The position numbers and the translations under genes are program-made. Under the pieces are notes generated by a model. It saw only the letters and a program-made list of their open reading frames with translations, did no database searches and was not told the origin of the DNA. A DNA stretch of 32,695 nt from Syntrophus aciditrophicus (GTDB taxonomy: Bacteria; Desulfobacterota; Syntrophia; Syntrophales; UBA5619): contig DYLD01000003.1 of the NCBI GenBank assembly GCA_020722315.1, positions 14,869-47,563 on the forward strand. Direction: 5' to 3'. Below are positions 9,394 through 19,281 of this stretch, piece after piece. The stretch's first letter is position 1. Every line of letters begins with the position of its first letter.

Positions 9394-10314
9394 ATGACAA
9401 AGAACAGATGGAATTTGATGTTGACAAATGCAGATACACAAACCAAAAAGAAGAAATTGACAGCCGATTTTCTGCTGTTGGTGACGACCTTTTTCTGGGG
9501 CGTGACGTTCGTCGTCGTGAAAGAGGCGATCGAAACGGTTGAGGTTTTTGTTTTTCTCTCGCAGCGCTTCATTGCGGCGGCGATCATCATGACGGGTATC
9601 TGCCTGGTTTTGCGCCGACCCTTCAAGGTCGCATGGATCAGCCGGGGATTTGTCATGGGGCTCTTCCTTTTCGGGGGCTACGCCTTTCAGACGCTGGCCC
9701 TTCTCTACACCACGGCATCCAATACCGCTTTTCTGACCGGCCTGAATGTGGGCCTGGTTGAGCTGCTGGGCATGCCTTTCTACGGCCTGCGTATCAACAA
9801 AAACATGATCCTGGGCGTCCTTCTTGCGGCTCTGGGGCTTTCTCTGCTGTCGACCGGCGGGGGGAGCCTCAGACCGAATCAGGGTGATCTGCTTGCCTGC
9901 ATCTGCGCCGTCAGCATCGCTCTGCATTTAATCTACACGGGAAAGTTCGCGGTAACCGGCGGTGTTTACTGGCTGACGGCGATTCAGCTCGGGGTAGTTG
10001 CTCTGCTGAGCATGGCCTCCTCGTTCTTTCTCGGGGATCGCTTTCTCGTGATTCACCCCGAGATTATCTGGGCGCTGGTCGTCACCGTGCTTTTCGCCAC
10101 GGTGTTCGCGTTTCTCGTGCAGACCGCGATGCAACGGCTGACAAGCCCCACCCATACGGCGTTGATCTTCTGCATGGAACCGGTCTTCGCCACGATCTAT
10201 GCCAGCTTTGCCCTGGGGGAGCGGCTCGGAATCACCGGATTTCTCGGCGGCTTTCTGATTCTCGCCGGCATGGCGGTAGCGGAAACGGGATCCCACGTTC
10301 AGCCGGGTCATTGA
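9394..10314 (+). CDS. DMT superfamily (EamA) transporter
   Basis: About 10 hydrophobic segments, FLLLVTTFFWGVTFVVVKEAIE at the N-terminus, C-terminal LIFCMEPVFATIYASFALGERLGITGFLGGFLILAGM. Confidence 0.93.
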   Translation: MTKNRWNLMLTNADTQTKKKKLTADFLLLVTTFFWGVTFVVVKEAIETVEVFVFLSQRFIAAAIIMTGICLVLRRPFKVAWISRGFVMGLFLFGGYAFQTLALLYTTASNTAFLTGLNVGLVELLGMPFYGLRINKNMILGVLLAALGLSLLSTGGGSLRPNQGDLLACICAVSIALHLIYTGKFAVTGGVYWLTAIQLGVVALLSMASSFFLGDRFLVIHPEIIWALVVTVLFATVFAFLVQTAMQRLTSPTHTALIFCMEPVFATIYASFALGERLGITGFLGGFLILAGMAVAETGSHVQPGH

Positions 10315-10394
10315 CTTTTTTCGGTGGTCAACCGGCGCGTTGTTTTTTCTGCCCGCAATCGTTGACCTGACACGAAGAGGCCTGCCGTCCAATC

Positions 10395-10801
10395 CTATTT
10401 TCTTTCCTTCAGCAGATCGCGTATTTCCGCGAGCAAAACCTCCTGCACAGGCGGAGCGGGCGGAGCGGCCTGCGGCGCCTCTTCCTGCTTTCGCTTCAGC
10501 GAGTTCATTCCTTTAACCAAAAGGAAAATAGAAAATGCAATAATGATAAAATCGATAATCGTCTGGAGGAATTTCCCATAACCGATGACGACGGCCGGGG
10601 CCGCGCCTACCGCCGCCTTAATTGTAATAGCGAGTTTGGAGAAGTCGATTCCGCCGACGATCACGCCTATCGGGGCATGATCACGCCGGCCACCAAGGAA
10701 GAAACAATCTTCCCGAACGCGGCGCCGATAATGATGCCGACCGCCATGTCCATGGCATTTCCCTTTACCGCGAATTCCTTGAATTCCTTCATCATTCCCA
10801 T
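10395..10801 (-). pseudogene. mscL: large-conductance mechanosensitive channel, single-nucleotide frameshift
   Basis: [44 protein letters not shown] from ATG at 10801 (SD ggagga); the remainder [22 protein letters not shown]...[18 protein letters not shown] is in another frame; break at GGGG 10672-10675. Confidence 0.88.
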
Positions 10802-10898
10802 GAGTCTTCCTCCTTTTTCAAAATCGTTCTCGTGAATGTATCTCTTTGCATTGTTTTAAAGCATCTTATCCGGCATGACAAAATCCGGCAAAAGGGTT

Positions 10899-11615
10899 TT
10901 AATGGCGCTTCCCCGCCGATACAATCATGTAAAGTCTCAGGGAAAAATAGATGACGGATGCCAGATAAACGGGCAGAAAGAGCCACCACGCAAAGGGGTT
11001 GGGTATTCCGGTATAAAGGGAATTGCCGGGAATCCGCAGGATGTTCTTCCAATCCCAGCAAAAAGCCACAATCAATAAAAGCCCACAGGCCGCGATCACG
11101 ACAATGTCAAACCATCGCCAGCGGATAACGTATCCCTTTTGCTCATAATAGATGATCAGAGATCCCGCCGCGATCATTGCCAGCGCAATCAAGACAGGGG
11201 TGATGACGGGGCCGACCCAAGGCAGAGGCACAAAAAAGAGCAGATCCCACGTCATGAGGCTTTCAGGCCATCCCGTCATGACCCGGAGCCAGACATAGTA
11301 GAAAACGTCCCAGATTCCGAAGGCGATCATAAAAAGACAGAACTTCTGCCATGGTGTCCCTCCCGCCGCCCAGCCCACGGCAATCAGCATGATGATCGTG
11401 GCGATCTCGCGGACAAACTCGATTTTCATGAGGCGATCAACAGCCAGTTCTCCGTCCCGCCAGGGGATAACGAGGGGAAAAGAAAACGTCCCGCCAAAAT
11501 AGATTTCGCGCAGATAGACAACGATAGATCCTTCGACCCACGCAAAGGCCGCCGCGAAGAGGGCGACCCACAGCCAACTTCTCAACGCATCCGTCTTTTT
11601 CCCCCGATCGTCCAC
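10899..11615 (-). CDS. conserved multi-pass membrane protein of unknown function
   Basis: Several hydrophobic segments (LWVALFAAAFAWVEGSIVVYL, VREIATIIMLIAVGWAAGG, GPVITPVLIALAMIAAGSLIIYY). Confidence 0.7.
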   Translation of the reverse strand: MDDRGKKTDALRSWLWVALFAAAFAWVEGSIVVYLREIYFGGTFSFPLVIPWRDGELAVDRLMKIEFVREIATIIMLIAVGWAAGGTPWQKFCLFMIAFGIWDVFYYVWLRVMTGWPESLMTWDLLFFVPLPWVGPVITPVLIALAMIAAGSLIIYYEQKGYVIRWRWFDIVVIAACGLLLIVAFCWDWKNILRIPGNSLYTGIPNPFAWWLFLPVYLASVIYFSLRLYMIVSAGKRH

Positions 11616-11674
11616 CGCCGTAAGCTCCTTAAAGGTTCATTCCCGCTGCGTATGACGCCGAAGTCTCCATTTTA

Positions 11675-12736
11675 TCAGAGTTTCGCCAGGAGTTTCTCCA
11701 CCATGATATCATCAAAAGCGACTTCGCGGTAAAGCGAGGCAACCACATCCGCCGTAAGCCTGTGAAAATCCTTTTGCCTCGGTGTAATCATGACACCGGC
11801 CATATCGGCGGAACCCGGGCTTACGATAAGCCGCCGTTCTCCTTCACTGAAGAAGGCATCCGGCCGGTGCTTCAACCTCGGAAAAATGAGCAGTTGCCAG
11901 CCGCAGCCAAAACGCACGCATAAAACATTCACAAGCGGCTCCTGGGTTGCGGCCGTCATGTCGGATAAAACGGCAAGAATTTTACCGACCATCGCGACAA
12001 TCGCCTCACCGTCGTTTCCACGCAGCACAAGAACGCCCCGTCCCAACCCCTCGGTGCGAAAGATCGCTACATTTCCAATGATCCTTTGGGTGCATTTACC
12101 GGTTTGTCTGTCCAATTCGTTTTTTATCGGCATCAGCCCGTACGGGGCCGCCTGAAAATGGAGGTGGTCCGGGGCGGAGGCGCCGGAGCGCGGCCCGTTG
12201 TAAAAAACAGCCGTCGCGGGGCCGAAATCCTCGGCGAGCAACAGCATCGTTTCGACGTTTCCTCCGAGAGACTGCGGAATATGCCGGATGTGGGCGATGG
12301 TCAGATGGCGCGGAAAGATCGGCGCAGGATTGCAAAGGATATGGTACGCGCCACGGTAGAGTATCGCCTGCTGCTCAACGGGTCGATTCTCCGGACACAA
12401 AAAACAACGGCGATTTTTTATGGCCTCCGGATGGACGTCCGCCCCGCTGGAGGCCATCCTGCGCGGATTGCACTGGATCTGTATCTTCCAGTTTCCGCCA
12501 TCTATTTCCTGGATGAGTGAGCTTTCCAATCCCGCATAGCCGTCCCGCAGGGCCGGCCAGCCCTCTTTCTGCCCGGCGAGAAGCCTTGCCGCCATCTCCG
12601 CCAGCGACAGTCCATCATCCTGACCATTATATACTGCAAAAATCATTTTGCCGTCCACTTTAGGATGCTGACTCAAAGCCATCCCATCCCTCCGGGGGAA
12701 AATACCCACCGCCTCAACGGGAAACTTCCTCATCAA
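11675..12736 (-). CDS. HIT-like / DUF4922-like nucleotidyltransferase-phosphorylase
   Basis: CFLCPENRP zinc-like CxxC, FPRHLTIAHIRHIPQ, FYNGPRSGASAPDHLHFQA (HxHxQ HIT-type motif). Confidence 0.72.
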   Translation of the reverse strand: MMRKFPVEAVGIFPRRDGMALSQHPKVDGKMIFAVYNGQDDGLSLAEMAARLLAGQKEGWPALRDGYAGLESSLIQEIDGGNWKIQIQCNPRRMASSGADVHPEAIKNRRCFLCPENRPVEQQAILYRGAYHILCNPAPIFPRHLTIAHIRHIPQSLGGNVETMLLLAEDFGPATAVFYNGPRSGASAPDHLHFQAAPYGLMPIKNELDRQTGKCTQRIIGNVAIFRTEGLGRGVLVLRGNDGEAIVAMVGKILAVLSDMTAATQEPLVNVLCVRFGCGWQLLIFPRLKHRPDAFFSEGERRLIVSPGSADMAGVMITPRQKDFHRLTADVVASLYREVAFDDIMVEKLLAKL

Positions 12737-12766
12737 GCACCATTTCCCGGCGACGGTATAAGAATC

Positions 12767-14230
12767 TCATTCGTGCATTCTTTGACGGGCAAGAATTTCG
12801 ATCGTCCTCAGGCGATCCTTATAGGCATTATAGAGGTTTCTTTTCTCGACCGAAAGGACAGAATCGGTGTTCTGTTCCCAGCGCCGGCATAGATAGAGGC
12901 TGTCATATATCCTCCCCACCCTGTATTCCCTCGAAAGGCGGAGCGCAACGGCGTAATCCTCGCCATAGCCGACGTCGGGAAACCCGAACCGGCGGAGAAG
13001 ACTCGTGTCGAATGCCCTCGGCGCCCCGATGCCGTTGACGCGCAACAGGTTGTTTCGCCCGTTGGAGTCGCTCCATTCCCTGTGGTCAATCAGGCCGGGT
13101 TTGATGACATGCAGATCGGCGTCAACAACGGTATAGGAACCCACGACAATCGCGCAGTTTCGTGTACGCAAGAAATCGACAAGGCGCTGAAGGACATCGT
13201 CGCCGTCATACAGATCGTCGGAATCGAGTTGAACGGCATACCTTCCGCAGTAAGCGGAAAAGATCGCCGCATTCCAGCACCCTCCAATCGAAAGGCCTTC
13301 GCGTTCAGGGGTTATCGTTTTGACAAGCGTGCTGCGCGAGGCGATAGCAGAAAGGATGTCCGCAGTGCCGTCCGTCGAATAGTTGTCCACGACAAGAACG
13401 TTAAAGGGAAAGTCGGTTTTCTGCGAAAGGGCGCTCTGAATCGCTTCGGTGATCGTACGGGCACGGTTGCGGACGGGAATCACAACGCTTGCCTCGACCG
13501 GGAAACGGGTTTCCGCAACGGGGACATCGTTAAATCGCGGTGCCAGCCATGCCCCGATCCTCTTTAAATGTTCGGTCGCCGCTGTTTCCATTTCCTTCTG
13601 ATAATCGCTGTTTCGGGGATCGACGTAGGCAAAGTGGGCCTGTGGTTCCCTGCCCGTTTTCCGCTCTTTTCCCGTTCCCACGATACTCAGGCTCTCGGGA
13701 AGCGCAAACAACTCCCCGTCCGTGGCGATCTTCAGGCGGAGGTCGTAAAAGCCCGCCCAGCGGTAGGGGGGGATTCTTCCGTATTTCTTGAGGGCCGAGC
13801 GTGCGGCTGAGCTGTCGATCAGAACCAGCGGACCGAAATCGAAGTCGTCGCGGATGCTTCCCATCTGGTAGGGAACAACGGGATGGGGACATATTCCGTA
13901 TTCGTTCGCCTCGCTGTAGTCGGCATAAACCCAGGAAGCACCCGTATCCTGAGCCGTCGAAAGGAGACGGTCCAAGGGCCGTTCCTCAAGATGGAGATCG
14001 CAACGAGAAAAATATAAAAAATAGGGGGTCTTTATGCGGTCGACGATTGCATTCCATGCGGATCCGGAAGAGGGCTCCGAGCAGGGCAGAACCTCCAGAC
14101 GGTTATCCCCTCCGCCGGTCGTATTGTTACCGCCGATAAGCAGGACATGCTCAACGGCGGAGAAGCGAAGAAGCCTCCCGGGGAAGTCGGCATCGTACGC
14201 GGCATTTTGAGGAATAACGGCGGTAACCAT
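12767..14230 (-). CDS. glycosyltransferase family 2 protein with extra N-terminal GT-like domain
   Basis: C-terminal half EASVVIPVRNRARTITEAIQSALSQ...FNVLVVDNYSTDGTADIL...AVQLDSDDLYDGDDVL is canonical GT-A/GT2; N-terminal half includes FLYFSRCDLHLEERPLDRLL. Confidence 0.88.
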   Translation of the reverse strand: MVTAVIPQNAAYDADFPGRLLRFSAVEHVLLIGGNNTTGGGDNRLEVLPCSEPSSGSAWNAIVDRIKTPYFLYFSRCDLHLEERPLDRLLSTAQDTGASWVYADYSEANEYGICPHPVVPYQMGSIRDDFDFGPLVLIDSSAARSALKKYGRIPPYRWAGFYDLRLKIATDGELFALPESLSIVGTGKERKTGREPQAHFAYVDPRNSDYQKEMETAATEHLKRIGAWLAPRFNDVPVAETRFPVEASVVIPVRNRARTITEAIQSALSQKTDFPFNVLVVDNYSTDGTADILSAIASRSTLVKTITPEREGLSIGGCWNAAIFSAYCGRYAVQLDSDDLYDGDDVLQRLVDFLRTRNCAIVVGSYTVVDADLHVIKPGLIDHREWSDSNGRNNLLRVNGIGAPRAFDTSLLRRFGFPDVGYGEDYAVALRLSREYRVGRIYDSLYLCRRWEQNTDSVLSVEKRNLYNAYKDRLRTIEILARQRMHE

Positions 14231-14260
14231 TTTAAAGGCCCCGGCCTGAGCAAGGGATGC

Positions 14261-15433
14261 TCATTTTTTCATATGGAATTTGTCGGGAAGCACCGCCTTC
14301 GGCGCCCAATCGGCCGGGATCAATTGCCCGGGCTTCTCGCCGAGCTTCTCGATCAGCTTTTTGAGGCCGGGACGCGCAAATTCCATATGGCCCTGCTTTG
14401 CCGTCCTGCCGTTGTAAATCGCCTCCGAACGTAGCCGCCTTCCTATTGTCTTTTCCATTTTGCGGCCCAGCCACAGAACCCGGTCAACATCGTAGCCGTG
14501 CTCGATCCCCATCTCGTCGATCATGACGAGCAAATCTTCCATTGTAACAAGACCCACATAGCGCGGATCTGTGTAGTAGTATTCACCTGTCCCTTTCACC
14601 GGCCGGTCGTCGAGAAAATTCGCCGGCTGCCCCCCCAGACCGCCGAGCGTTGCCTCGAAGCGACAGATCCCCGCCTGCAGCGCGGCCAGAACAGACGCGG
14701 CGGCGATCCTTTTCGTCTCGTGAAAATGCGCCAGATGAACCTCCGGATCGGGAATCTCATCGAGGATCATTGAGAAGTAACGGTAAACATCAGCCGGCGA
14801 GGCCGAGCCGTCATGGTCGGCATGTTCGATATCATAGGCGCCCAGCTCCAGAAAGCGTTTCGTAAATTCAACGGCATCCTCGAGCCTTGTAGGACCGGTG
14901 ATCGGGCTTCCCCAGATCGTGCTGACCGTACCGTTCATCTTGATACCGACATCGGAGGCCTTCTTGATGCACCTCTCAACCTCTTTCCAGTAGGTGGGAA
15001 GGGTTGTGCCGGAGTTTGCGAAGTGATGCTCCGGATCTGTAGAGACCATCATCAGTATCCGATCCGGACCTATCCCCCTTTTGCGGAGCTCTATCGCCCG
15101 GTCAACCGCCGTTTCGCGTATCGTAACAGCCGTAAAAGTGATGTCCGCGGGATTGATACCGCGGCGTTCGCAGTTTTTCTTGAACCGCTCTCCGCGGAAA
15201 TAGCTCAACACCTGCTCGGCATCTGTGAACTGCGGAATCCCTTCCGGGTTTCCCAGATTCGTCAGCTCAATCTCTCTGGCTCCGGCAAAAATCATCTCCT
15301 CCGCATAATAAATTTTCGCGGCTGTCGAGATGAATTTCTCTTCGTGTTGAAAACCATCCCGTATTGTTATATCGCCGATCGTCACCTTCTTCGGCATCCT
15401 TGGAAAAATCTTCCAGTAATCATACTCGGTCAT
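14261..15433 (-). CDS. HMGL-like / pyruvate carboxyltransferase superfamily (DRE-TIM) protein
   Basis: VTIGDITIRDGFQHEEKF, IELTNLGNPEGIPQF, DIEHADHDGSASPADVYRYF, HLAHFHETKRIAAAS, ATLGGLGGQPANF. Confidence 0.85.
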   Translation of the reverse strand: MTEYDYWKIFPRMPKKVTIGDITIRDGFQHEEKFISTAAKIYYAEEMIFAGAREIELTNLGNPEGIPQFTDAEQVLSYFRGERFKKNCERRGINPADITFTAVTIRETAVDRAIELRKRGIGPDRILMMVSTDPEHHFANSGTTLPTYWKEVERCIKKASDVGIKMNGTVSTIWGSPITGPTRLEDAVEFTKRFLELGAYDIEHADHDGSASPADVYRYFSMILDEIPDPEVHLAHFHETKRIAAASVLAALQAGICRFEATLGGLGGQPANFLDDRPVKGTGEYYYTDPRYVGLVTMEDLLVMIDEMGIEHGYDVDRVLWLGRKMEKTIGRRLRSEAIYNGRTAKQGHMEFARPGLKKLIEKLGEKPGQLIPADWAPKAVLPDKFHMKK

Positions 15434-15661
15434 GCCAGCATACCCCCCTAATTTTGATAGTTATTTTTTAAAATCCCCAAATATCCCTCAGCCGTGGCAA
15501 TACTGAAAAAATCCAAGGCACCCTGCCCGGCAAATAAAACCATACCCTGTTTCAAGGACTAATTATACACGTTTTTTTTGTCAAGCAAAAAATCCGTCAG
15601 CCCTTCAGCGGAGGATCGATTTGACACCGCCGCTCTCTGCGATTATATAAACACATAAGAT

Positions 15662-15858
15662 GAGACCTTTAAAAAAACGCCGCCTTTCGCGCTGATCGGA
15701 TCTTTTTCGACCCCGCGGCGTCTCGCAAAAGGCTCTAGAAGGCTAAACGCTCTGGGATAGTTCGCGTTTTTAACGCCTTTAGAACCTTGGGCTTCACGGC
15801 GGGGTACCTAAGAAAAATCAATAAATTTGCGCTACAAGCAGCCTTTTTCAAAGGCCTC
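15662..15858 (+). repeat. MITE-like repeat, copy D (long form)
   Basis: gagacctttaaaaaaacgccgcctttcgcgctgatcggatctttttcgaccccgc...acctaagaaaaatcaataaattt...tttttcaaaggcctc; near-identical architecture to 23652..23849. Confidence 0.8.
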
Positions 15859-15985
15859 AAGATGAAGGCGGGAAAAAACATGCATAATTAGAAACGCCTG
15901 CTCCCCAAAGAGGTGCTTCGTCCGGCATCGCCGAAGAATTTCGGTTTGTGCCGTAGATAAATGCAAAGAATGAACAGAGAAAGAG

Positions 15986-17464
15986 ATGAATAAATCCAAG
16001 AGATTGCCGCGTTTGATCTTGGCTTTGCGGAGATGGGCAAGGCAGGAGTACGGCAGAGAAACGGTCGAGCTTCTGGAAACCCATATTTCATGGGTTCTTC
16101 TTGCGGGAAGATACGCCTACAAAATAAAGAAGCCCGTGGTTCTGCCTTTTGTCGACTACGGCAGTCTTGAGGCGCGGCGTCTGTTTTGCGAAAAGGAATT
16201 ATCTCTAAATTCCCGGTATGCCCCGGAACTCTACCTGGAAACGGTTCCGATAGGCGGTTCGATCGACGCGCCGAAGCTGGGTGTAAGCCCCGCAATCGAA
16301 TGGGCCGTCGAGATGGCCCGTTTTGACGAGGAATTGCGTTTAGACCATGTCTGCGACCGGGGCGAGTTGACCTGTGGGATGATCTCGGATCTGGTTCATA
16401 TCGTGACGGACTTTCACAGGAGGGCCGCCCAGGCGCCGCCGGAAAGCCGTTTCGGCGGGCCGACCCAGATTTTAAAGACCGCGCTGGAAAATTTCGCTGA
16501 ATTATACAGCCTGCTGCCCGATGACCATTCACTACTTGCGGGTCTGGAGGAATGGACAAGACAAGAATTTGAAAGATGCCGCCCGAAATTCGAGGAGCGA
16601 AAGGCTGCCGGATACGTCCGTGAGTGCCACGGGGACATGCATCTTAAAAACATCGTCCTGCTAGACGGAAGACCAACGCCGTTTGACTGCATCGAATTCA
16701 ATGAAGACCTCCGCTGGATAGATCAGGCGAACGAACTGGCCTTTGTTTACGAGGATCTGCTTGAACACCGCAGGCCAGGTCTTGCGAGCTGGCTTATCAG
16801 CGAATGGCTCGCAACAACGGGCGATTTTGACATGTTGAACGTGCTGCCGTTCTACGCCACATACCGCGCACTGGTGAGAACGAAGGTCGCCGCGCTCCGA
16901 GGGGACCTTGCCGAGGCGCACGCATACGCGCTGATCGCGAAAGGCCTCTGCTGCCACCGCAAACCGACTCTGACGATTACCTACGGCCTCTCCGGTTCCG
17001 GCAAGACGACCTCTTCGAGGGTACGGCTGATTGAAGACCAGACGGCAAACCTCGTGCACATCCGCTCCGATGTCGAGAGGAAGCGGCTCTTCGGCATGAA
17101 CCCCGACGAATCCAGCGGCGGCGCGATCTACACGCCCGACGCGACGGAAAGAACGTACGCCCACCTGGAAAAAATCGCCAGAGACGCACTCACGGCTGGC
17201 TGGTCGGTCCTTGTAGACGCGGCCTTTCTCCGACGCACCCAGCGCGACAGATTCCGTGCTCTGGCAACAAAGCTGAACACCCCCTTTTCGATCCTCGCCT
17301 GCGAAGCGCCGTATGACGAACTTAGCCGGCGTCTCAAAGCCCGGAGGGGAGACGCCTCAGAGGCGACGGTGGAGGTCCTTGAAAGCCAGATGGGATGGGC
17401 GGAGGAACTGACGGAAGAGGAAAAAACGTTTATAAAAAGTCTGACGGGTAAAGACGAAAAATGA
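15986..17464 (+). CDS. bifunctional aminoglycoside phosphotransferase-like / P-loop kinase (AAA_33) protein
   Basis: APH-like VRECHGDMHLKNIVLLDGRPTPFDCIEFNEDLRWID; P-loop ITYGLSGSGKTTSSR followed by IRSDVERKRLFG. Confidence 0.9.
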   Translation: MNKSKRLPRLILALRRWARQEYGRETVELLETHISWVLLAGRYAYKIKKPVVLPFVDYGSLEARRLFCEKELSLNSRYAPELYLETVPIGGSIDAPKLGVSPAIEWAVEMARFDEELRLDHVCDRGELTCGMISDLVHIVTDFHRRAAQAPPESRFGGPTQILKTALENFAELYSLLPDDHSLLAGLEEWTRQEFERCRPKFEERKAAGYVRECHGDMHLKNIVLLDGRPTPFDCIEFNEDLRWIDQANELAFVYEDLLEHRRPGLASWLISEWLATTGDFDMLNVLPFYATYRALVRTKVAALRGDLAEAHAYALIAKGLCCHRKPTLTITYGLSGSGKTTSSRVRLIEDQTANLVHIRSDVERKRLFGMNPDESSGGAIYTPDATERTYAHLEKIARDALTAGWSVLVDAAFLRRTQRDRFRALATKLNTPFSILACEAPYDELSRRLKARRGDASEATVEVLESQMGWAEELTEEEKTFIKSLTGKDEK

Positions 17465-18345
17465 GAATTGCCATTCCTTTTGTGTTGAGGCGTTTTTTCG
17501 CTCTTCTCGGGCAACTTACGCTCATGGCATTGATCATCCTTGCCGCCTGCGTTTTTGATCCGAAATCCACTTCCAATCCGGCCGCATCGCCAGAAGACAA
17601 GGCAAACGAAGATCTGAGCCGCTATGTCTATCCCAGTCTGGAAAAAATCCGCTGGAAGGCCCATTTTGTAAGGCCGCAGGACAGTCTCGAGAGACTTTTC
17701 GGCAAACACTGGATTGCCGTTGCCCGCTTCAACCGAATAGATCGCCGGCATGTTTATCCGGGAATGACGATCAAGGTTCCCGAAGACATCAATGAAATTC
17801 TAAACTACACGCCGCTGCCGGCAACGTATGAAAAGGCAAGAACAAAACCCAAATATCTGCTGCTGAATCTGACCGAGCAGTGGATAGGGGCATACGAATA
17901 TGGAAGACTTGTCTTCTCGATGCCGGCGGCCGTCGGGACTGAAAGTCACCCCACACCGACGGGAATATTCAGCATTGGCATGTACCACAGAAATCATGTC
18001 TCGACGCTGTACAAAACCGCGAACGGAAAGCAGCAATACCCGATGGACTACGCGCTATTGTTTTACATAGACAAGAACTTATCCTACTACTGGATTCACT
18101 CCCGGGATCTGCCCGGCCGCCCTGTCTCACACGGCTGCGTCGGCCTGTTCGACGAGTACATGCAGAAACGGACTTACGGCGTCCCTGAAGTGCCTGTCCT
18201 CAACGATGCGAAAATACTCTACGCCTGGACGATCGGAAAGGAACTCTTCGCCGCTGACGACGGATCAGAAAAACCTCTCGCCCGCAGGGTTCCCCTCGAA
18301 ATTTTCGGGGATCTGCCTAAGAAACTACCGAGATCCCCAAAATAA
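17461..18345 (+). CDS. L,D-transpeptidase (YkuD/ErfK) with LysM-like segment
   Basis: YYWIHSRDLPGRPVSHGCVGLFDEY catalytic motif (HxxxxxxxxxxxSHGCVGL); LysM-like VRPQDSLERLFGKHWIAVARFNRIDRRHVYPGMTIKVP; 4-bp ATGA overlap with the upstream gene. Confidence 0.9.
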   Translation: MRIAIPFVLRRFFALLGQLTLMALIILAACVFDPKSTSNPAASPEDKANEDLSRYVYPSLEKIRWKAHFVRPQDSLERLFGKHWIAVARFNRIDRRHVYPGMTIKVPEDINEILNYTPLPATYEKARTKPKYLLLNLTEQWIGAYEYGRLVFSMPAAVGTESHPTPTGIFSIGMYHRNHVSTLYKTANGKQQYPMDYALLFYIDKNLSYYWIHSRDLPGRPVSHGCVGLFDEYMQKRTYGVPEVPVLNDAKILYAWTIGKELFAADDGSEKPLARRVPLEIFGDLPKKLPRSPK

Positions 18346-18426
18346 AAAAACCCCGGCCGAAAAATATTGGTATTAGCCGGCAAAATTGTATAAGAGACGA
18401 ATGAATAGGAGGTAAAATAAAAGAAG

Positions 18427-19272
18427 ATGGATAATCAAAAACAATTCAAAGGGGCATCCAAGTATGTCCTCGACGAAGAGCTTGCCAAGATCGTCAATGT
18501 TTCGATGGCGCTGGAAATGCCGTTGCTTTTAAAAGGTGAACCGGGAACCGGAAAAACGATGCTTGCGCACGCGATAGCGGAAAGTCTCAACATGCCGCTT
18601 ATCGTCCTGAACGTCAAATCGAGCATGAAGCTTCTGGATGCGCTTTACCAGTACGACACGCTGACCCGCCTCAACGACAGCCGCTTCGGAGACTCGAAAA
18701 GGGATGTCAGCGACATAGAGCAGTACATCCGGATGGGCAAGATAGGCCAGGCATTCGTCTCCGACAAAAGAACCGTCCTGCTGATCGACGAAATCGACAA
18801 GGCCGACACGGATTTCCAGGACGACATGCTCGACGTTCTCGACCAGATGCAGTTCGACATTATCGAGATAGACAAAACGATCAAGGCTCGGCATCGCCCC
18901 GTCATCGTCATTACGTCGAACGCCAAAAAGGACCTGTCCGACCCGTTTCTGGGACGCTGCAACTTTCACCATATTGCGTTTCCCGACCCGGAAATGATGC
19001 GGATGATACTGAATGTCCACTTTCCGGATCTTTCCGAAAAGCTCGCCAGCGCCGCGATTGGGGTTTTCTACCGTCTCCGGGAACTCAGAGGCATTGAAAA
19101 AAAACCGGCGACAAGGGAGCTGATAAATTGGGTCCGGGCACTCCGCCTCGACCCGGATTTCAAGACCGAGAATATCGAGAAGGGCGGGACGATCCCTTAC
19201 ATGGGGATTCTATTTAAAAAGAGTATGGATTTTAACCTGGCCATCCAGCAGACCAGGGGGGTTCGCAGGTAG
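18427..19272 (+). CDS. MoxR-family AAA+ ATPase
   Basis: LLKGEPGTGKTMLAHAIAESL Walker A, VLLIDEIDKAD Walker B, PVIVITSNAKKDLSDPFLGRCNFHHIAFPD sensor region. Confidence 0.92.
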   Translation: MDNQKQFKGASKYVLDEELAKIVNVSMALEMPLLLKGEPGTGKTMLAHAIAESLNMPLIVLNVKSSMKLLDALYQYDTLTRLNDSRFGDSKRDVSDIEQYIRMGKIGQAFVSDKRTVLLIDEIDKADTDFQDDMLDVLDQMQFDIIEIDKTIKARHRPVIVITSNAKKDLSDPFLGRCNFHHIAFPDPEMMRMILNVHFPDLSEKLASAAIGVFYRLRELRGIEKKPATRELINWVRALRLDPDFKTENIEKGGTIPYMGILFKKSMDFNLAIQQTRGVRR

Positions 19273-19281
19273 GGGCAATCA

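Noticed and set aside
9103-9927. 274-aa minus-strand ORF
   Set aside because: Most of it is antisense shadow of the EamA transporter; only the C-terminal part is real (substrate-binding protein remnant), read through a frameshift.
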